This document shows, piece by piece, positions 44,116 to 56,700 of a stretch of DNA of 64,000 bases. Numbering within the stretch: position 1 is the first letter of the stretch; each line of letters opens with the position of its first letter. The translations under genes were made by a program, and so were the position numbers. The notes beneath the pieces are model-generated. The model saw only the letters and a list, made by a program, of their open reading frames with translations. It searched no databases and was not told the origin of the DNA. Origin of the DNA: Hesseltinella vesiculosa (Eukaryota > Mucoromycota > Mucoromycetes > Mucorales > Cunninghamellaceae); the NCBI GenBank assembly GCA_002104935.1, contig MCGT01000026.1, forward strand, positions 248,001-312,000, given 5' to 3'.

Positions 44116-46374
44116 ATGGCTTTCCGCTTGCTGAACCGTAAGGCTATGATGCCTCTCACCCCTAGAACCTCGGGCCTGTTGTCTCGTGTAAGTGGTTGAA
44201 ACATGACCAAAAACTTGGCGTTTCACTGCAGGCTTACCTCCTTTATGATGATAGTCCATTAGCAACATGCCTCCAAGACGCATGGCCACAGCAGCTCAGA
44301 CCAAGACCGATGCCAACGTCGGCCCCATGTTGCGCTTCCAAAACAGCATGCCCAAGTTACCTGTGCCTGCGCTTCAAGCTACCATGCAAAAATACCTGAA
44401 ATCCGTTCGCCCCCTCCTGAACGATGAGGATTATAAGCAAACCGAGCAATGGACCAAGGAATTCGAATCAGGTATTGGCGGCAAGTTGCAAGAGCGCCTG
44501 CTGGCCCGCGCCAACGACCCTTCTGTCGTCAACTGGTTGGAGGACTGGTGGTTGGACCAAGCCTACATGGGATACCGTGACCCCACCCCTGTCTATGTCA
44601 GTTACTTTTTCTATTACAAGAACGACAAGCTTCGCAAGTTGCCTGCCCAACGTGCTGCTGCTATCACCACTGCTGCATTGGAATTCAAGCAACAGGTTGT
44701 CAGGTAATCCTAGGAAAAAAAAAACACAGATGTGGAGCCAAGTCGCAGAGGAAGGTGGGACTCATCTAGTGTTCTGTCCTTAGCCAAACGCTCGAACCCG
44801 AATCGGCAAAGGGCGAACCTATGTGCATGGACTCTTACAAATACATGTTCAACAACTGCCGTATTCCCAAGAAGCCTTCCGACTATGAAGCCATCTTTGA
44901 TCCCACCAAGCACAACCACGTCATTGCCGTGCGCAAGAACAAGTTCTATGTGATCGAAACCTACCACAACGGCCAACAGCTCTCCACCAACGAACTGCAA
45001 CAGCAATTCGAACGAGTGATTGCTCAAGCCGGCGACCAAAAGGGTCCTGCCATTGGTGCTCTGACCGCGGAGAATCGAGACGCATGGACGGAAGTAAGTT
45101 TACAAATTTGGGGTTGCACCAGAGAGGACAGGAAGAAAACTTTTTGTCAGCACAAAAACGTGGAGCTGGGGGGATACCTTTTTTGGTTCCCTAAACGTTC
45201 CTGTGATCTCTGCCTTTCCCCATATTGGTGACCAATCTTCAACCCTCCATCTCACCCATCTCCCTTTTTTTTTTAGGCTCGTGACTTGCTATTGGCTGCC
45301 AACCCCAACAACAAAGACTTGTTGAACAAAATCGAAACCTCTGACTTTGTTGTGTGCCTGGACGACCAAGGCCCAGGCTTCCGGGACGAAGCCGTTCGCC
45401 AATGCTGGCACGGCGATGGCCGCAACCGCTTCTTCGACAAGCCCTTGCAATTCTTGGTCTTTGAAAACGGCAAGGCCGGTTTCTTGGGTGAACACTCCTG
45501 CATGGACGGCACAGCCACCTGCCGCTTGAACGAATATGTCTGCGAAGGCTTGCGCAACGAAACCATCAACCACGGCGCCGAACAAATCCGTCACGAACTG
45601 CCTGCCCCCACCGAGCTCAAGTTCGCCCTCAACGACGCTGTCCACCAAGCCATCCAATCGGCCGAAACCAACTTTGATGCCTTGATCAACAAGAACGACA
45701 TGACCGTCCTGGCCTTCCAAGGCTACGGCAAGGGCTTGATCAAGAAATTCAAGGCCTCTCCCGACGGCTACACCCAAATGGTCATCCAGCTCGCCTACTA
45801 CAAGATGTTTGGTGCCAGCCGCCCCACCTACGAATCGGCCCAAACCCGCAAGTACCAACGTGGCCGCACCGAAACCGCCCGCTCGGTCACCGAAGAATCC
45901 GTTGCCTTTGTCAAAGCCATGGAAAACCCTGCTCTCGGCAACGAAGCCAAGATCGCTGCTTTCCGCACCGCCCTCAAGGCCCAAGGCGCCTACATGTCCG
46001 ACTGTGTCAAGGGCCATGGTGTCGACCGCCACTTGTTCGGTCTCAAGAACTGCCTGCAACCTGGTGAAGAAAGTGCCTTCTTCAAAGACCCTGCCTACAG
46101 CTACTCCTCCCACTGGTTCATCAGTTCCTCCCAGCTGTCTTCGGAAAACTTTGACGGTTACGGCTGGGGCCCTGTTGCCGCCGACGGTTTCGGCTGTGCC
46201 TACATGATCAAGAAGGATGCCCTTCAATTCAACATTGCTGCCCTTAAGGACCTCGTCGTCGAAGGAAAGTCTTTCCCTAACGGTGTCCACCAATTCAAGC
46301 AAGCCTTGGAAGATGCTGCCAACGATCTCCGTGACCTTTTGGAAACCGAAACCGCTGCTGAAGCCAAGCTCTAG
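44116..46374 (+). CDS. CAT2: Carnitine O-acetyltransferase, mitochondrial and peroxisomal
   Basis: Four exons (44116-44187, 44255-44703, 44784-45093, 45277-46374) give 642 codons. The N-terminus (MAFRLLNRKAMMPLTPRTSG) is a likely mitochondrial presequence. The catalytic histidine lies in GEHSCMDGTATCRLNEYV. FALNDAVHQAIQSAE and LAYYKMFGASRPTYESAQTR complete the active site, and SSEN binds substrate. The last three residues are AKL, a peroxisomal targeting signal, as in yeast Cat2. A second ATG at 44267, just after the first intron, could give a form without presequence. The enzyme transfers acetyl groups between CoA and carnitine. Confidence 0.95.
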
Positions 46375-47644
46375 ATCTCCTTTTTACCCCCCCCCTTTTT
46401 TTTGCCTGCCCTTTTTATTGTGGCTCACCAAATGTATATAATGTCTATGCTATTTGCTATTTTTATGTTCTCCTTTGAATTAAATTTCTTTTTTCTTGCC
46501 TTGTGATCCTCGCCACCTGTCCTCAGCTCAGGCCCTTCCGCCTTTCCTTTACGCTGTGTCAAAACACGTGTGGCTTTGTTTATCAAAGAGAATTGAGACC
46601 TGCGCGGTAGGTGACAACTCAACTCCAGGGTTCTCTTGTGCGGTAAAAAGCACCCGCAAATAAAAAAAGCCTTGCAGACCTTCTTCCCTTTGTCAGTTCA
46701 TACCAGGCTACCGTATGTTTTTCATTTTCCAGAACTAGGTTGCCTCTATCAAAAAGTCCTTGACAGTGCGCTAGTCAGTCAACCTATTAAAGCAACCATA
46801 GCTTGTATAAAGCAAATACGGCCAATGGTGAATCATCTAATGAGGCGTGATTTTCATGGGAGAGCCTTTCTTCCATCTCCTTTCCAAAAACGGAAGGAGA
46901 AAATGGAACACCGTCTTGCGTCTCGCACTGCACCTTGCAACATCCAAGGACCTTTGAATGATGCGTGCCAACACTTTTCACTCTACTTACTTTACTGTAA
47001 GGGATGAAGTCGGTCAGATCGCGCCATGTATATGTCTTGACATGCAGCTGCCGGTTAAATAAAGTGCCAAAGATACTCTTTTTCTTCAAAGAGCCTATTT
47101 TATTTCATGCCTTCGAAAACTTTCAAAAGTTTTACACATTGCAAATCATCAAGTACTTTCTGACTGTACGGTACGATACACTACTATCCAAATAAAGTAT
47201 CCTTGACCGCTTGCCATCGCCCTGAAATATAACCATCAGCCAACCCTTCTTGCCGACCAAAACAACAATATGCGCTGCAGCTTCGTTGTCATGCCCTTCC
47301 CGTCTTTTTGAAACACTTCGACGGCCCCTCCCATGGTGCGATGGTTGATCTATATAAAACAGCTGTGTCTGTTCTACTCTCGCTTCATTCGTATGTTTAT
47401 CAAAGTTGCATAGTTTTACGCTCTCATTGGCTCAGCTACTTTCATTTTCAAAGGAAGCAGCGTGGTCACGAGTCAGAAATAAATTTTTTTGTGCCATGTT
47501 TTTTTTTTTGTCACTGTGTCTTCCTCCTTGCTTTTTGTTTTTTCCTAACGATACTCTTTTTACTATCCTTGCTTCTTCGTAAACGTTTTTTGCAACTCCC
47601 TCTTTACCTCTTCTCTTATATTTTGTGTGCTGTGTGAGTGGCTT
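46375..47644. other. Intergenic region
   Basis: About 1.27 kb between CAT2 and CDC20. Small open frames exist but lack splice partners or family motifs. T-rich tracts precede CDC20 (47490-47560). No tRNA box pattern or repeat was recognised. Confidence 0.4.
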
Positions 47645-49389
47645 ATGGAGACCGTGTCCAAAGTCCCTGCTGGATCATCGACAGATGCTTCAGGCAGCTC
47701 AACCAAAGAGAGAGCCTTGTCGGATATTTTGAACAGAACAGCCTCACCAAAGCCATCCGTCTCGAAGAAAGATGGTCGGCAGCAGCAAAGCATGCTTAGC
47801 TACCTTTTGAAAGGCCCATCGACCCCATCCAGCTCCCATGCCGCCCAAAAAATCACCAAACCCAAGCCTGTGAAGGTCGCCTCGTCATCGAACAACACCA
47901 ATCGCCCATCATCCCTGTTTGTCCAGACCATGCTCAAACGTTCTCACTCGGCTCATTCCACCCTTGATATCATTGGTAAAGACTGGCTCAACTCTCCTCG
48001 TCCTACCAAAACCCTCAAACGAAAAGAAAGCGTAAGTCTTTGCTTGGACCACTTTTTTCCCTGAGCACCAGCTGACCTATTATTATTTTTTCCCCCTCCT
48101 CTCCCTTTCCCTCTTTCCAGTATGATCGCTTCATTCCTCATCGCCAAAGCATGAATCTTGCCTCCAGCCAATTCAATCTCGCCAACAAAAAAGAAACCGT
48201 GCACCTCGGCCAAGACTCAAAAGATTACAACGAGCAGGTGGCCAAAGCCTGTGGCCTGGCTACCGACGCCCGTATCCTAGCTTTCCAACCTCGACCGCCC
48301 CAGGACGGAAACAAGACCGATGCCGTGACCCGCAAGAGTCAAGATACCACCCGCCTTGTCCGTCAACGCAGCAATGTCGAGGATGACACGCCTCGTCGCC
48401 ATATTGTCAGCACACCAGAAAAAATCTTGGATGCCCCCTACATGACCGACGATTATTATCTCAACTTGCTGGATTGGTCGTGCCAGAATGTTGTGGCCGT
48501 GGCTCTCGACCGCGTCGTGTACCTGTGGAATGCAGACAATGGCGAAATCCAATCTTTGAACTACCAAGATCAAGACCTGGTCACCTCGCTGTCTTGGTCG
48601 GCGGACGGCGCGTACTTGGCCCTTGGGGTTGAAACCGGGAATGTGCAGATCTGGGACGTCAAGCAGAACAGCAAGCTGCGTACCATGAAGGGCCGGTCGT
48701 CTCTTGTTGGTGCGATGTCGTGGAACAAGTTTTTGGTGTCTTCTGGCGCCAAGGACGGTTCGATCTGGCATCACGATGTGCGCATTGCCAAGCACAAGAC
48801 AGCCGAGCTTCTCGGCCACGAAGACCGCGTTTGTGGCATGCGCTGGCGTTCCGATGGCCAACTCCTAGCCAGTGGTGGCAACGACAACACCGTCAACATC
48901 TGGGACATTCGCTCCAGCAAGCCAAAGTTCAGCAAACGCAACCATGTCGGCGCTATCAAGGCATTGGCATGGTGCCCCTGGAACCTGAACCTCCTGGCCA
49001 CCGGTGGCGGGCGCGAAGACAAGCACATTCACTTTTGGAACACCACCACCACCGGCCGTGTCAACAGCATCTTCACCGGTGCCCAAGTCACCTCCCTGCA
49101 CTGGTCCAAGCATTACAAGGAAATTGTTTCGACCCATGGTTACCCCAAGAATCAGCTGTCAGTATGGTCGTATCCTCAATTGAACAAGCTCGCCGATATC
49201 CCTGGCCATGATTCCCGCATTCTCCATTCTGCCCTGAGCCCCGACGGCCAAGTGGTGGCCACCGCCGCAGCCGACGAAAATCTCAAATTCTGGCGCATCT
49301 TTGAACATGACGGCTCCAAAGAACTCTTATTACCTCGTCAGCGCACTGACCAAACCGCACTTTTGCGGCGAACCACTAGTCTCCGATGA
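47645..49389 (+). CDS. CDC20: Anaphase-promoting complex activator Cdc20
   Basis: Two exons (47645-48031, 48121-49389) give 551 codons. The C-box reads DRFIPHR (residue about 131), right after the intron. A KTLKRKES segment precedes it, and SPRP-type sites suggest CDK control. Seven WD40 blades follow, with YYLNLLDWSCQNVVAVALD, LVTSLSWSADGAYLALG, LSWSADG and HEDRVCGMRWRSDGQLLASGG, characteristic of Cdc20/Fizzy rather than Cdh1. Cdc20 selects securin and cyclin B for ubiquitination at anaphase onset. The C-terminus ends in SLR rather than the usual Ile-Arg tail. Confidence 0.93.
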
Positions 49390-49664
49390 AGTCAAGCCTC
49401 ACGCTTTCCCCCCTCTTTTTCTGCAATCCCCTTTTTTTTTTCGCTCTCCCCATCCTCTTAATAAAAATGCCCAGCGTGGGTTTGTTTTCAATTTTTTATC
49501 GTTTTGTATTATCTTAAAATATCCGTGGTCATCAGAAGAAAAGGGGAAAAGAGAGGAAGCTGGAGTAATGGGGGGGAGTGTATGCCATGAAGTTAGAGTG
49601 GAAAATATAAAGTGATCAATGATTGGCAGTGGGGAAGAGGGAAGGAAAGTATGTTTTTATGAAA

Positions 49665-52600
49665 TCAGATGTGATATCGTTCTTGAAGGGCAGCACGGAC
49701 AGGTGGTTGGAGAGAGGCAAGGCCTTGCTGCCATTGCTGCTCGCCAAACATGTTTTTATAGCCCATGAGAATCTAAAGAGGCAAAAAGGGTCAGATGACT
49801 GGGCCCCTCCAAAAAGTCGTCACTTACGTTGCCAAAGGATTCGTTCAAAGCAGGAGGTACCAAGTGATAGTCTGCGATGGCCACACACAAATGTGGGAAT
49901 GCCTGTGGAAAAGGAAGAGGGCGTCAGCAAACCCAGCACCAGTCACTTTCCTCCCTTTTTTTTTTTTTATGATCTTACCTTGACAGCCCCTTCAGGGTTG
50001 GCCTTGATCATTTCACACAACCCACTGAAAGCCGAGGCCTTTTCTTCATTATCACGGACAGGAGACATGTGTTCCAACCAAGGATGGACAAAATTTTCCA
50101 AGTGAGGGGCAACCATGCCAGGGCACACCAAGCCGATGCGACCGATGGTGATGGCCACGTTTTCGCCCAAGGTGCGTTGGAGTTGAGGGGTGACCATCAA
50201 TGGGAATAATCGTTGTAACATGTGTTCAACATAGGGCTGGATTTCCGACCCGAGCTTGAGGGTGATTTCACCCGCAGCCCAAGTGGCGTTGTTGCAGACA
50301 GACACAAATGTGGCACTGGGGTCGATTTGTTGAATAAGGTGAGGCATGAAGTTGGGAAGGACGGCACGGATGTGTTCGAAGCAGGAGATGGCAAGATCAC
50401 CCAACAAAGCATAGGCAGACTGACGTACTTCAGGCACGTCATCCTAACCACAGAATAAATAAATAAATAAAAAAAGCCTTCCCGTCACCCTCGTGTCTCC
50501 GGTCACTTACATTGATACACATGGGCAGGAATTGGACAACAGGAGGGTTGGTGTTGGCCACTAATGGTTCAGCATCGGTGTTGAGGGCTTGTACAATGCC
50601 AGACAACAAATCCAAGGCGACGACCATGTAATCCTTGTCGGGTTCCTCAGCGCCAGGTTGATGAGCTTCTTCCAGAGTCTTGCACACCAAGGAGACACAT
50701 CGGTTGTACACAGGCTCAGCAAATGGCTTGAAAGCCTTGCCGAGGGCAGAAGTGACGGATGACAGGCACTACAAAAAGATAATACCGAGGAGGGGGTCAG
50801 GTATGTTTTTTTTTTTTGCTATGGCCACGAATAAACTTACCTCCAACAATGGGAAAATATCGGGATCATCGTCAGGAGTAGATTGCCATTTAGCAATTAA
50901 TGGGGTGATGACAAGTTGGATGTATTCGGGCGTGTTCAAGGCTTCGCCAACAACATCAGCCAACGTACCCAAGGTGTCGTAGAGCAAAAGCAAGTTGCGG
51001 TGCTGATACTTTTCAAAAGCAGTCGACAGGGTGACCAGGATGGGTTGCAAGTAAGGCACCAAGTCTTTGTCGGCTTCTTCTTCGAGCAAAGAGAACGAGG
51101 AGCAGGCGGCTTCTTGCACACGTTTGTTGTTGTCCAGAATGCGTTGCAACATCAATTGCACCAATGGTTCTAAAAAGGCTTTGCGAGCTTCTGGACTTTG
51201 GCGGCTGGCCTTGACAATGAATTCGGCATAGCGGCCCAGGGTCCAACAAGTGATCGAGCGCACCAAAGGCTAAACAAAATCCGTGTGAGCCCCTCCATCC
51301 TCATCTCCATCTTTTTCCAATGTCACCTACCTTGTTGTGGCTCAGTTTGCTGAAGAGATAAGGGATCAATTCAGGAAGGTGAGGAGCAATGTGAGCCGAG
51401 CCACCTTCAGCAGCAGCACCAAGGGCCAAGATGCCACATTCTTGATGCATCCAGTCTTGGCTTTCTAATTCAACTTTGAGCATGGGCATCAACACATTGA
51501 TGGCTTCTCCTTCAAAGGCAGTGCACATGACGTCCAAAGCGGCAGCACTGCACTTGCGCAAGTTCCAGTCGCCGTAAAAGTCGTCGTCATCCAGGCCAAA
51601 GTCATCGTCGTCTTCGTCTTCGTCGTCCTCATAGTCATAGTCACCGCCTGCCTTCTTGGTGTTTTCATCCAAGTCGTTCTTGTCCGCACGTTCCACTTCG
51701 ACCACAGCGGCCTTGTGGAAGCGAGGCTTGATATCTTGTTCGCTGTCGGCCACGTGCGCATCGTCATCCATGGCGCTGATTAACAAGGGGTCGGTTTCGG
51801 AGTACACCATGCACTTGAGCAAGACAGGGATCACCTTGGACAGATAAGGCGACAGCTGAGGACGCAGAGCATCTTGTTCGGCAAACACCAGCCAGAATTC
51901 ACAAGCTTCCAGTGCAAGGTCTTCGTCGTCGGATTGGGTGGAGAAGAGCATGTATTCAGCGAGATTGTTCATGTGAGGCAGGATGTGTTCAGGGCAAGTT
52001 TCCAAGATGCTGACAAGGGCCTGGCACACAGCCTTGCGCACCTCCACATTGTCGTCCGTTGCGCGGTTGAACACACCGCTCAAAAAGTCGTTGATTCGTC
52101 GCATCAAAGGTTCTGAGCGCAGAGTGATGAATTGTTGTACAGCGTTGATGGCATCCAGGCGCAAGTGAGGGTTGGGATGTTCGAAGAAGACGAGGAATTT
52201 GGGGATCATGAATTCCAAGGGTTGAACGCCATTGATGGTGCTATCCAATTCATGGCTACAGTCTTCACAAATTCGTTTCAGCGTACCGAGAGCTTGCTAC
52301 ACATTGTTATTTTTTTTTTAAAAAAAAAGTGGGTGGGTATTCACACTGATTGACAAAGCAAGCGTGGGTCTTACAGTGACGACAGAGGGCGAAGGATCGT
52401 CCAATTTTTCTAACAACACTTGAAGGCCTTGGGGCCAGTTGTGAACTTGACCACGAGCCATGATAGCAGTGATGACCAAGCTGACAGCGCGACCAATGGT
52501 TTCATCGCCAATGTGCTGCAAGCAGCATTCCTTGATATGATCCATGATTTGAGGAGGGATTTCGGGATAGTAGGATCGAATGTTGTTTTTCAATGTCAAG

Positions 52601-52941
52601 CCAGCCACCGACCGAATATAAGGTTCTTCGTTCGGCATTTGGGTCAGAATATACACAAGATATGAGTTGTAATCAGGGATCTTGTTAAAATATTCTAGTC
52701 GCTACTCACCATCCAAAAATAATCATGTCAGTCATGTAAAGTTATGAAGCCAAAATCAAACCAAAAAAAAAAAAAACCCCCCTTCATCTCCTCTGGCCAA
52801 GCCTTTATTTCTCATTTTCTATCTCTTTCTTAACGCAGACGTTACCTCTTGTACATTGGAATTGTTGGTGGGATTAACAGCTTCACGCAAAAGTTGCAAA
52901 AGGTCGGATAATCCTTGCTCCGAAGGCTGCCAGGTACTCAT
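49665..52941 (-). CDS. KAP104: Transportin (karyopherin beta-2)
   Basis: Eight exons (52941-52846, 52701-52375, 52296-51331, 51269-50841, 50768-50511, 50443-49979, 49902-49828, 49772-49665) give 907 codons, near the family length of about 900. HEAT-repeat landmarks match transportin-1: an acidic H8 loop ([20 protein letters not shown]), [60 protein letters not shown] and [14 protein letters not shown]. It imports PY-NLS cargoes such as hnRNPs through the nuclear pore. The junction of exons 1 and 2 seems to lack a few residues relative to relatives, so a tiny exon may be missed there. Confidence 0.93.
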
Positions 52942-53788
52942 GATGGCTTGTTCAAAAACTAAGGTAGTAAAGAAAAAGTGACAAGAAAAAAAAATTGTTG
53001 GAGGCGTCGCTTGAAGTCACAAGGATTTGCATCTCCGTGCCAATCACAACACATTGATCGACTGGCCAAATCCGTTTTTTTTCTTCATGTCATTTTGCAC
53101 AAAGTGGACGTGGCAAGCCTGCTAAGCGATCCTCTATAAACACAATATGTAGTCACTTGATATATGCATAGGCTATGGTAACTTTGAATAGGCGGGAAAA
53201 GTAGATGAATAAAGGAGCGACAGAGGGGTGACAATGAAAAAAATTGAGGCGCCCAAAAAAAAAGACCCTTTTTTTTTCGCCCTCTCTTTTTCCACTTTTT
53301 TTTTTGTTCTTGAATGTTTCTTGGTTCTTGCAACATTTACGACATTGCTTGCTATTGCAGGTTCATAATGTTATTTTATAGAATGCGTTTCCTTCCGTAG
53401 CTATGGTATTTATTTAATGATCGCTAGGCAGTGCATTCACGCTCTGAAATAGACTCTTTTATGCCGATAATCGCTACGCTCAATGGTTTTGCCTACTGCT
53501 CTGACCTCCATCACCGTAGCTATGTTGCAAAAGGTAATAATACGCAAGTCAAGATTCGAAAATTAGCTCACCGTCAACGTTCTTATTCCATCCTCTTTTT
53601 TTTTTAAAGTTGCCCAAGGGCCAGCTTCTGTGTCACAAGATGTAAACAAGCATGGCGAACCCCGTTGACAAAAGTGTCGTTGATGTTGTTGTTTCCCTTT
53701 TTTTCTCTTTCCTTCCACTGCCCTCGTCCCCTGCACTTTTTTATTATTATTATTATTGTATCTATCGAACAGTCTATTTTTATATTGT
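52942..53788. promoter_or_regulatory. Divergent promoter region between KAP104 and the reader-methyltransferase gene
   Basis: 847 bp between two head-to-head genes with A/T runs (53250-53310) and a TTATTATTATTATT stretch just before the plus start. No other gene was recognised. Open frames near 53563-53940 on minus overlap the next gene and are shadows. Confidence 0.4.
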
Positions 53789-56700
53789 ATGCCACCCGAC
53801 TCGATAGATCCACCTCCAGTCATCAGGGACACTCGCTGCGACGCGTCCAAGAAGTTTGGCTCCTTCAATGGTGGCTTGCTGCTGAAACGAATCACAAAGC
53901 CTGCCACCGACCTAGCCAACCTTTTCCAATCTAGGCGCAAAACTTCTGAAACACAAATCCTCTCCCGTCAGCCACCACCCTGGCTTACTAAAGCCCCTTC
54001 CCATCTGGATGCTGCTCCTCTCAAATACCGCAAGCTACAAAACGGAACACGTACCCGCTGGGATGTCCATGACGAACAGGACAAGTCGCCTATTGATACC
54101 GCCTCAACCCGCAACACGTCCATCCCTCGCTTTGTATATTCTGACGACATTTGCCTATCTTGCTACCACGCTTCTCTGGATCGCTCGCCCTTGGACCCGG
54201 TTGATTTGTGCTTGGCTTGCCAAACACCTTGGCAAGTGTGGCCCAGGATTTTTTTCTCCAGCCTTCAAGAGCATGGCAGTCCCATTTCACCTGTTGTCCA
54301 GCCAGCCCCTGCCACCACCCCCACCTCCACCCGCAAGGAAAAGGTTGTGCCACCCACGCAATCCCGTCAAGCAATCGCCATTGCCAAAGACCAAACGCCA
54401 TCCAAAACACACCAGCCGCCTGCCTCTGATCACAGCTACACCTTTGGCCAAGCTGTCCAAGTTTTAAACATCAATGGTCACTGGTATCCAGCCTCGCTTG
54501 TGAATATCGATGGCCACAAGGTCAAGGTCCATTACCAAGACTGGGACGATCAGGATGAATGGATCATCATCGGGAGCCAACGTCTTCGGCCCGCCCCTGT
54601 CACCGATACCCCAGCCAAACCCAACGACCTGGAATCGCCTTCTCGTGCTGTACAAGCGCCTGATCTTTCCGACGACGACGATGGCCTCTCGGACTTTTTG
54701 GACGAACAAGGTTTGCTATTTTTTTTTTTTTTTTTTTGTCTGTGTGATGACGTTTGTACACCGACGCTGACTTTTTTTTATTTTTTTTTTTTACCTTTCC
54801 TCTTTTGTAGACTCCTTTGTAGCAGGCAACCCAACTCCATTGATTCCCGAGGCAAGAAAGTCGGATTATGTTAGCTCGACACTCGACACCGATCCCACTC
54901 AAATCCTCAATGCTACCGATGTGCTGATGACTCGCCGCATGGTCAAGCAGATGGTCGATGAGCATGGTTTCCGACCCAACTCGTTTGGTTATCATTATGG
55001 CCGTGGCGTGGCTGTAACCTATGATACCATTGGCCAGGATGTACAAGGAGGAGCAAAGAAACGGCAGCAGATGGAATGGATCGGCTACCTACGAGAAATG
55101 AAGCAAGATCAGGTCCGTGTGTGGTTCCCCGACTCGAAGCAAACGGATTGGGTCCGGTGTGGCAGTCGTCGTATTCGTGTCCTGACAGACAAGGAGCACA
55201 CCGACTATTGTGCTCTCGGCTATGATATCCACGGCGACGTTGACCTGAAGCGAGCTTCTAAAAAAAAGCCAAGACCAACAAAGCAAGCCTCTGTGCCCAA
55301 AAAGCCCAAGTCGAAGCAGCCGGCAAACTCCGAAGAAAAGGAAAGTCAGGCGCCAGCCTCCTCTGCGATCGACGCTGATGGTCACCTGCACGCAGCCGAT
55401 GGGCAACCTCAGCAATCCTCTCCTGCACCAACAGCTACATCAGCTGCAGCAGCACCCGACGACTCAGCCTACCAAACAGCCCCGCCTGCACCGACGTTGA
55501 AAAAGCGCCCCGACAAGAAGAAGCGAGCGCCCAAAAAGAAGACAGACTCCTCTGTCTCGCCTGCGCCAAGCACACAGAATGCCCCTTCAATCAAACCCGC
55601 CAGGGCCAAGCCTGTTTCCGAGCCCGCCCCTATACCTGCCTACACAACCACTGGCGCCTTTGCCACTCGTCGTGCAATGCGCCAATTACAGGACGAGCAT
55701 GGTTTTGTTCCCAACCCCTATGGCTACGAATACAACCATCCAGTTGAAATCCTCAATACTCGCTCATCCAAGCACGAGTACTTTTGGGAACGCGGTCACT
55801 TGGTGGCCATGAAGCCCGGCAAGGTCTGCGTGCGCTACGATGGCTGGGCTGTCGAGTACGACGAATGGTTCATGGTCGGCAGTCGCCGGATCCGTCTTGC
55901 CAGTCACCAGCCAGCCGGCGAAGTCTTGGACACCAACACACCCAACCCTGACCCTGACCCACCGCTTCTATCTCAGTCTTTGTCAACCGCACCTGCGCCT
56001 GAGAACGCCAGTGCATCGGCCGAGGCCAGCCAAGAGCTCTTTTTGCTGACGGAGCTCAACGCCGAGGTCAAGGACGAAATCCGACACCAGCGCAAACGTA
56101 GGATCCTTGGTCCCGAAGATTACCACCGCCTGGGCATGGTCGTGTCTGTGGAAGAGCTACAAGCCAAAGAAGAAGCTCGCCTGCGTCGCAAACGTAAACA
56201 CTTGCCCGACCAACCCAGCAGTCCCAACCTGGCCGCCGCCGACCCGACCCAAATGGCCCTCACGAAAAAAAGGAGCCGCGCCAATCCGTCAGACGAAGCC
56301 CGAAAAAACATCAAGCGAAAAAGGCAACCTCGAGCACCTTGGGAGCAGCATGACTCCGACAACGCGTCTACCACCGACCCGTCGTCTGAAGAAGAGCTGG
56401 AGGATGAAGACCAAGGTTGTGACGAAGACCAAGATGCTGAGATCAAGCATGGATTTGTTGCCAATGTATATGGCTATGACTACATGCAGCATGTGCAGGT
56501 CCTCCATCTTGACAAGAAATGGTACGAAGCTCGCCTTCTGCTGCTGGATCGTAACCGTGTCAAGATCCATTACTGTGGCTGGCCTGATCTCTTTGACGAA
56601 TATGTAGCCATTGGCAGCCGGCGCCTGCAAGTCATCGAAAACGACCACGAAGTAGAGTGTGCCGAGTCTCATTTCCAGCAACGTTACGAGGATTTGGTGC

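Noticed and set aside
45289..46302. 337-codon open frame on the minus strand
   Set aside because: It is antisense to the CAT2 coding exon and comes from its G/C-rich third positions. It has no family motif.
48277..48861. 194-codon minus-strand frame inside CDC20
   Set aside because: Shadow of the WD40 coding sequence.
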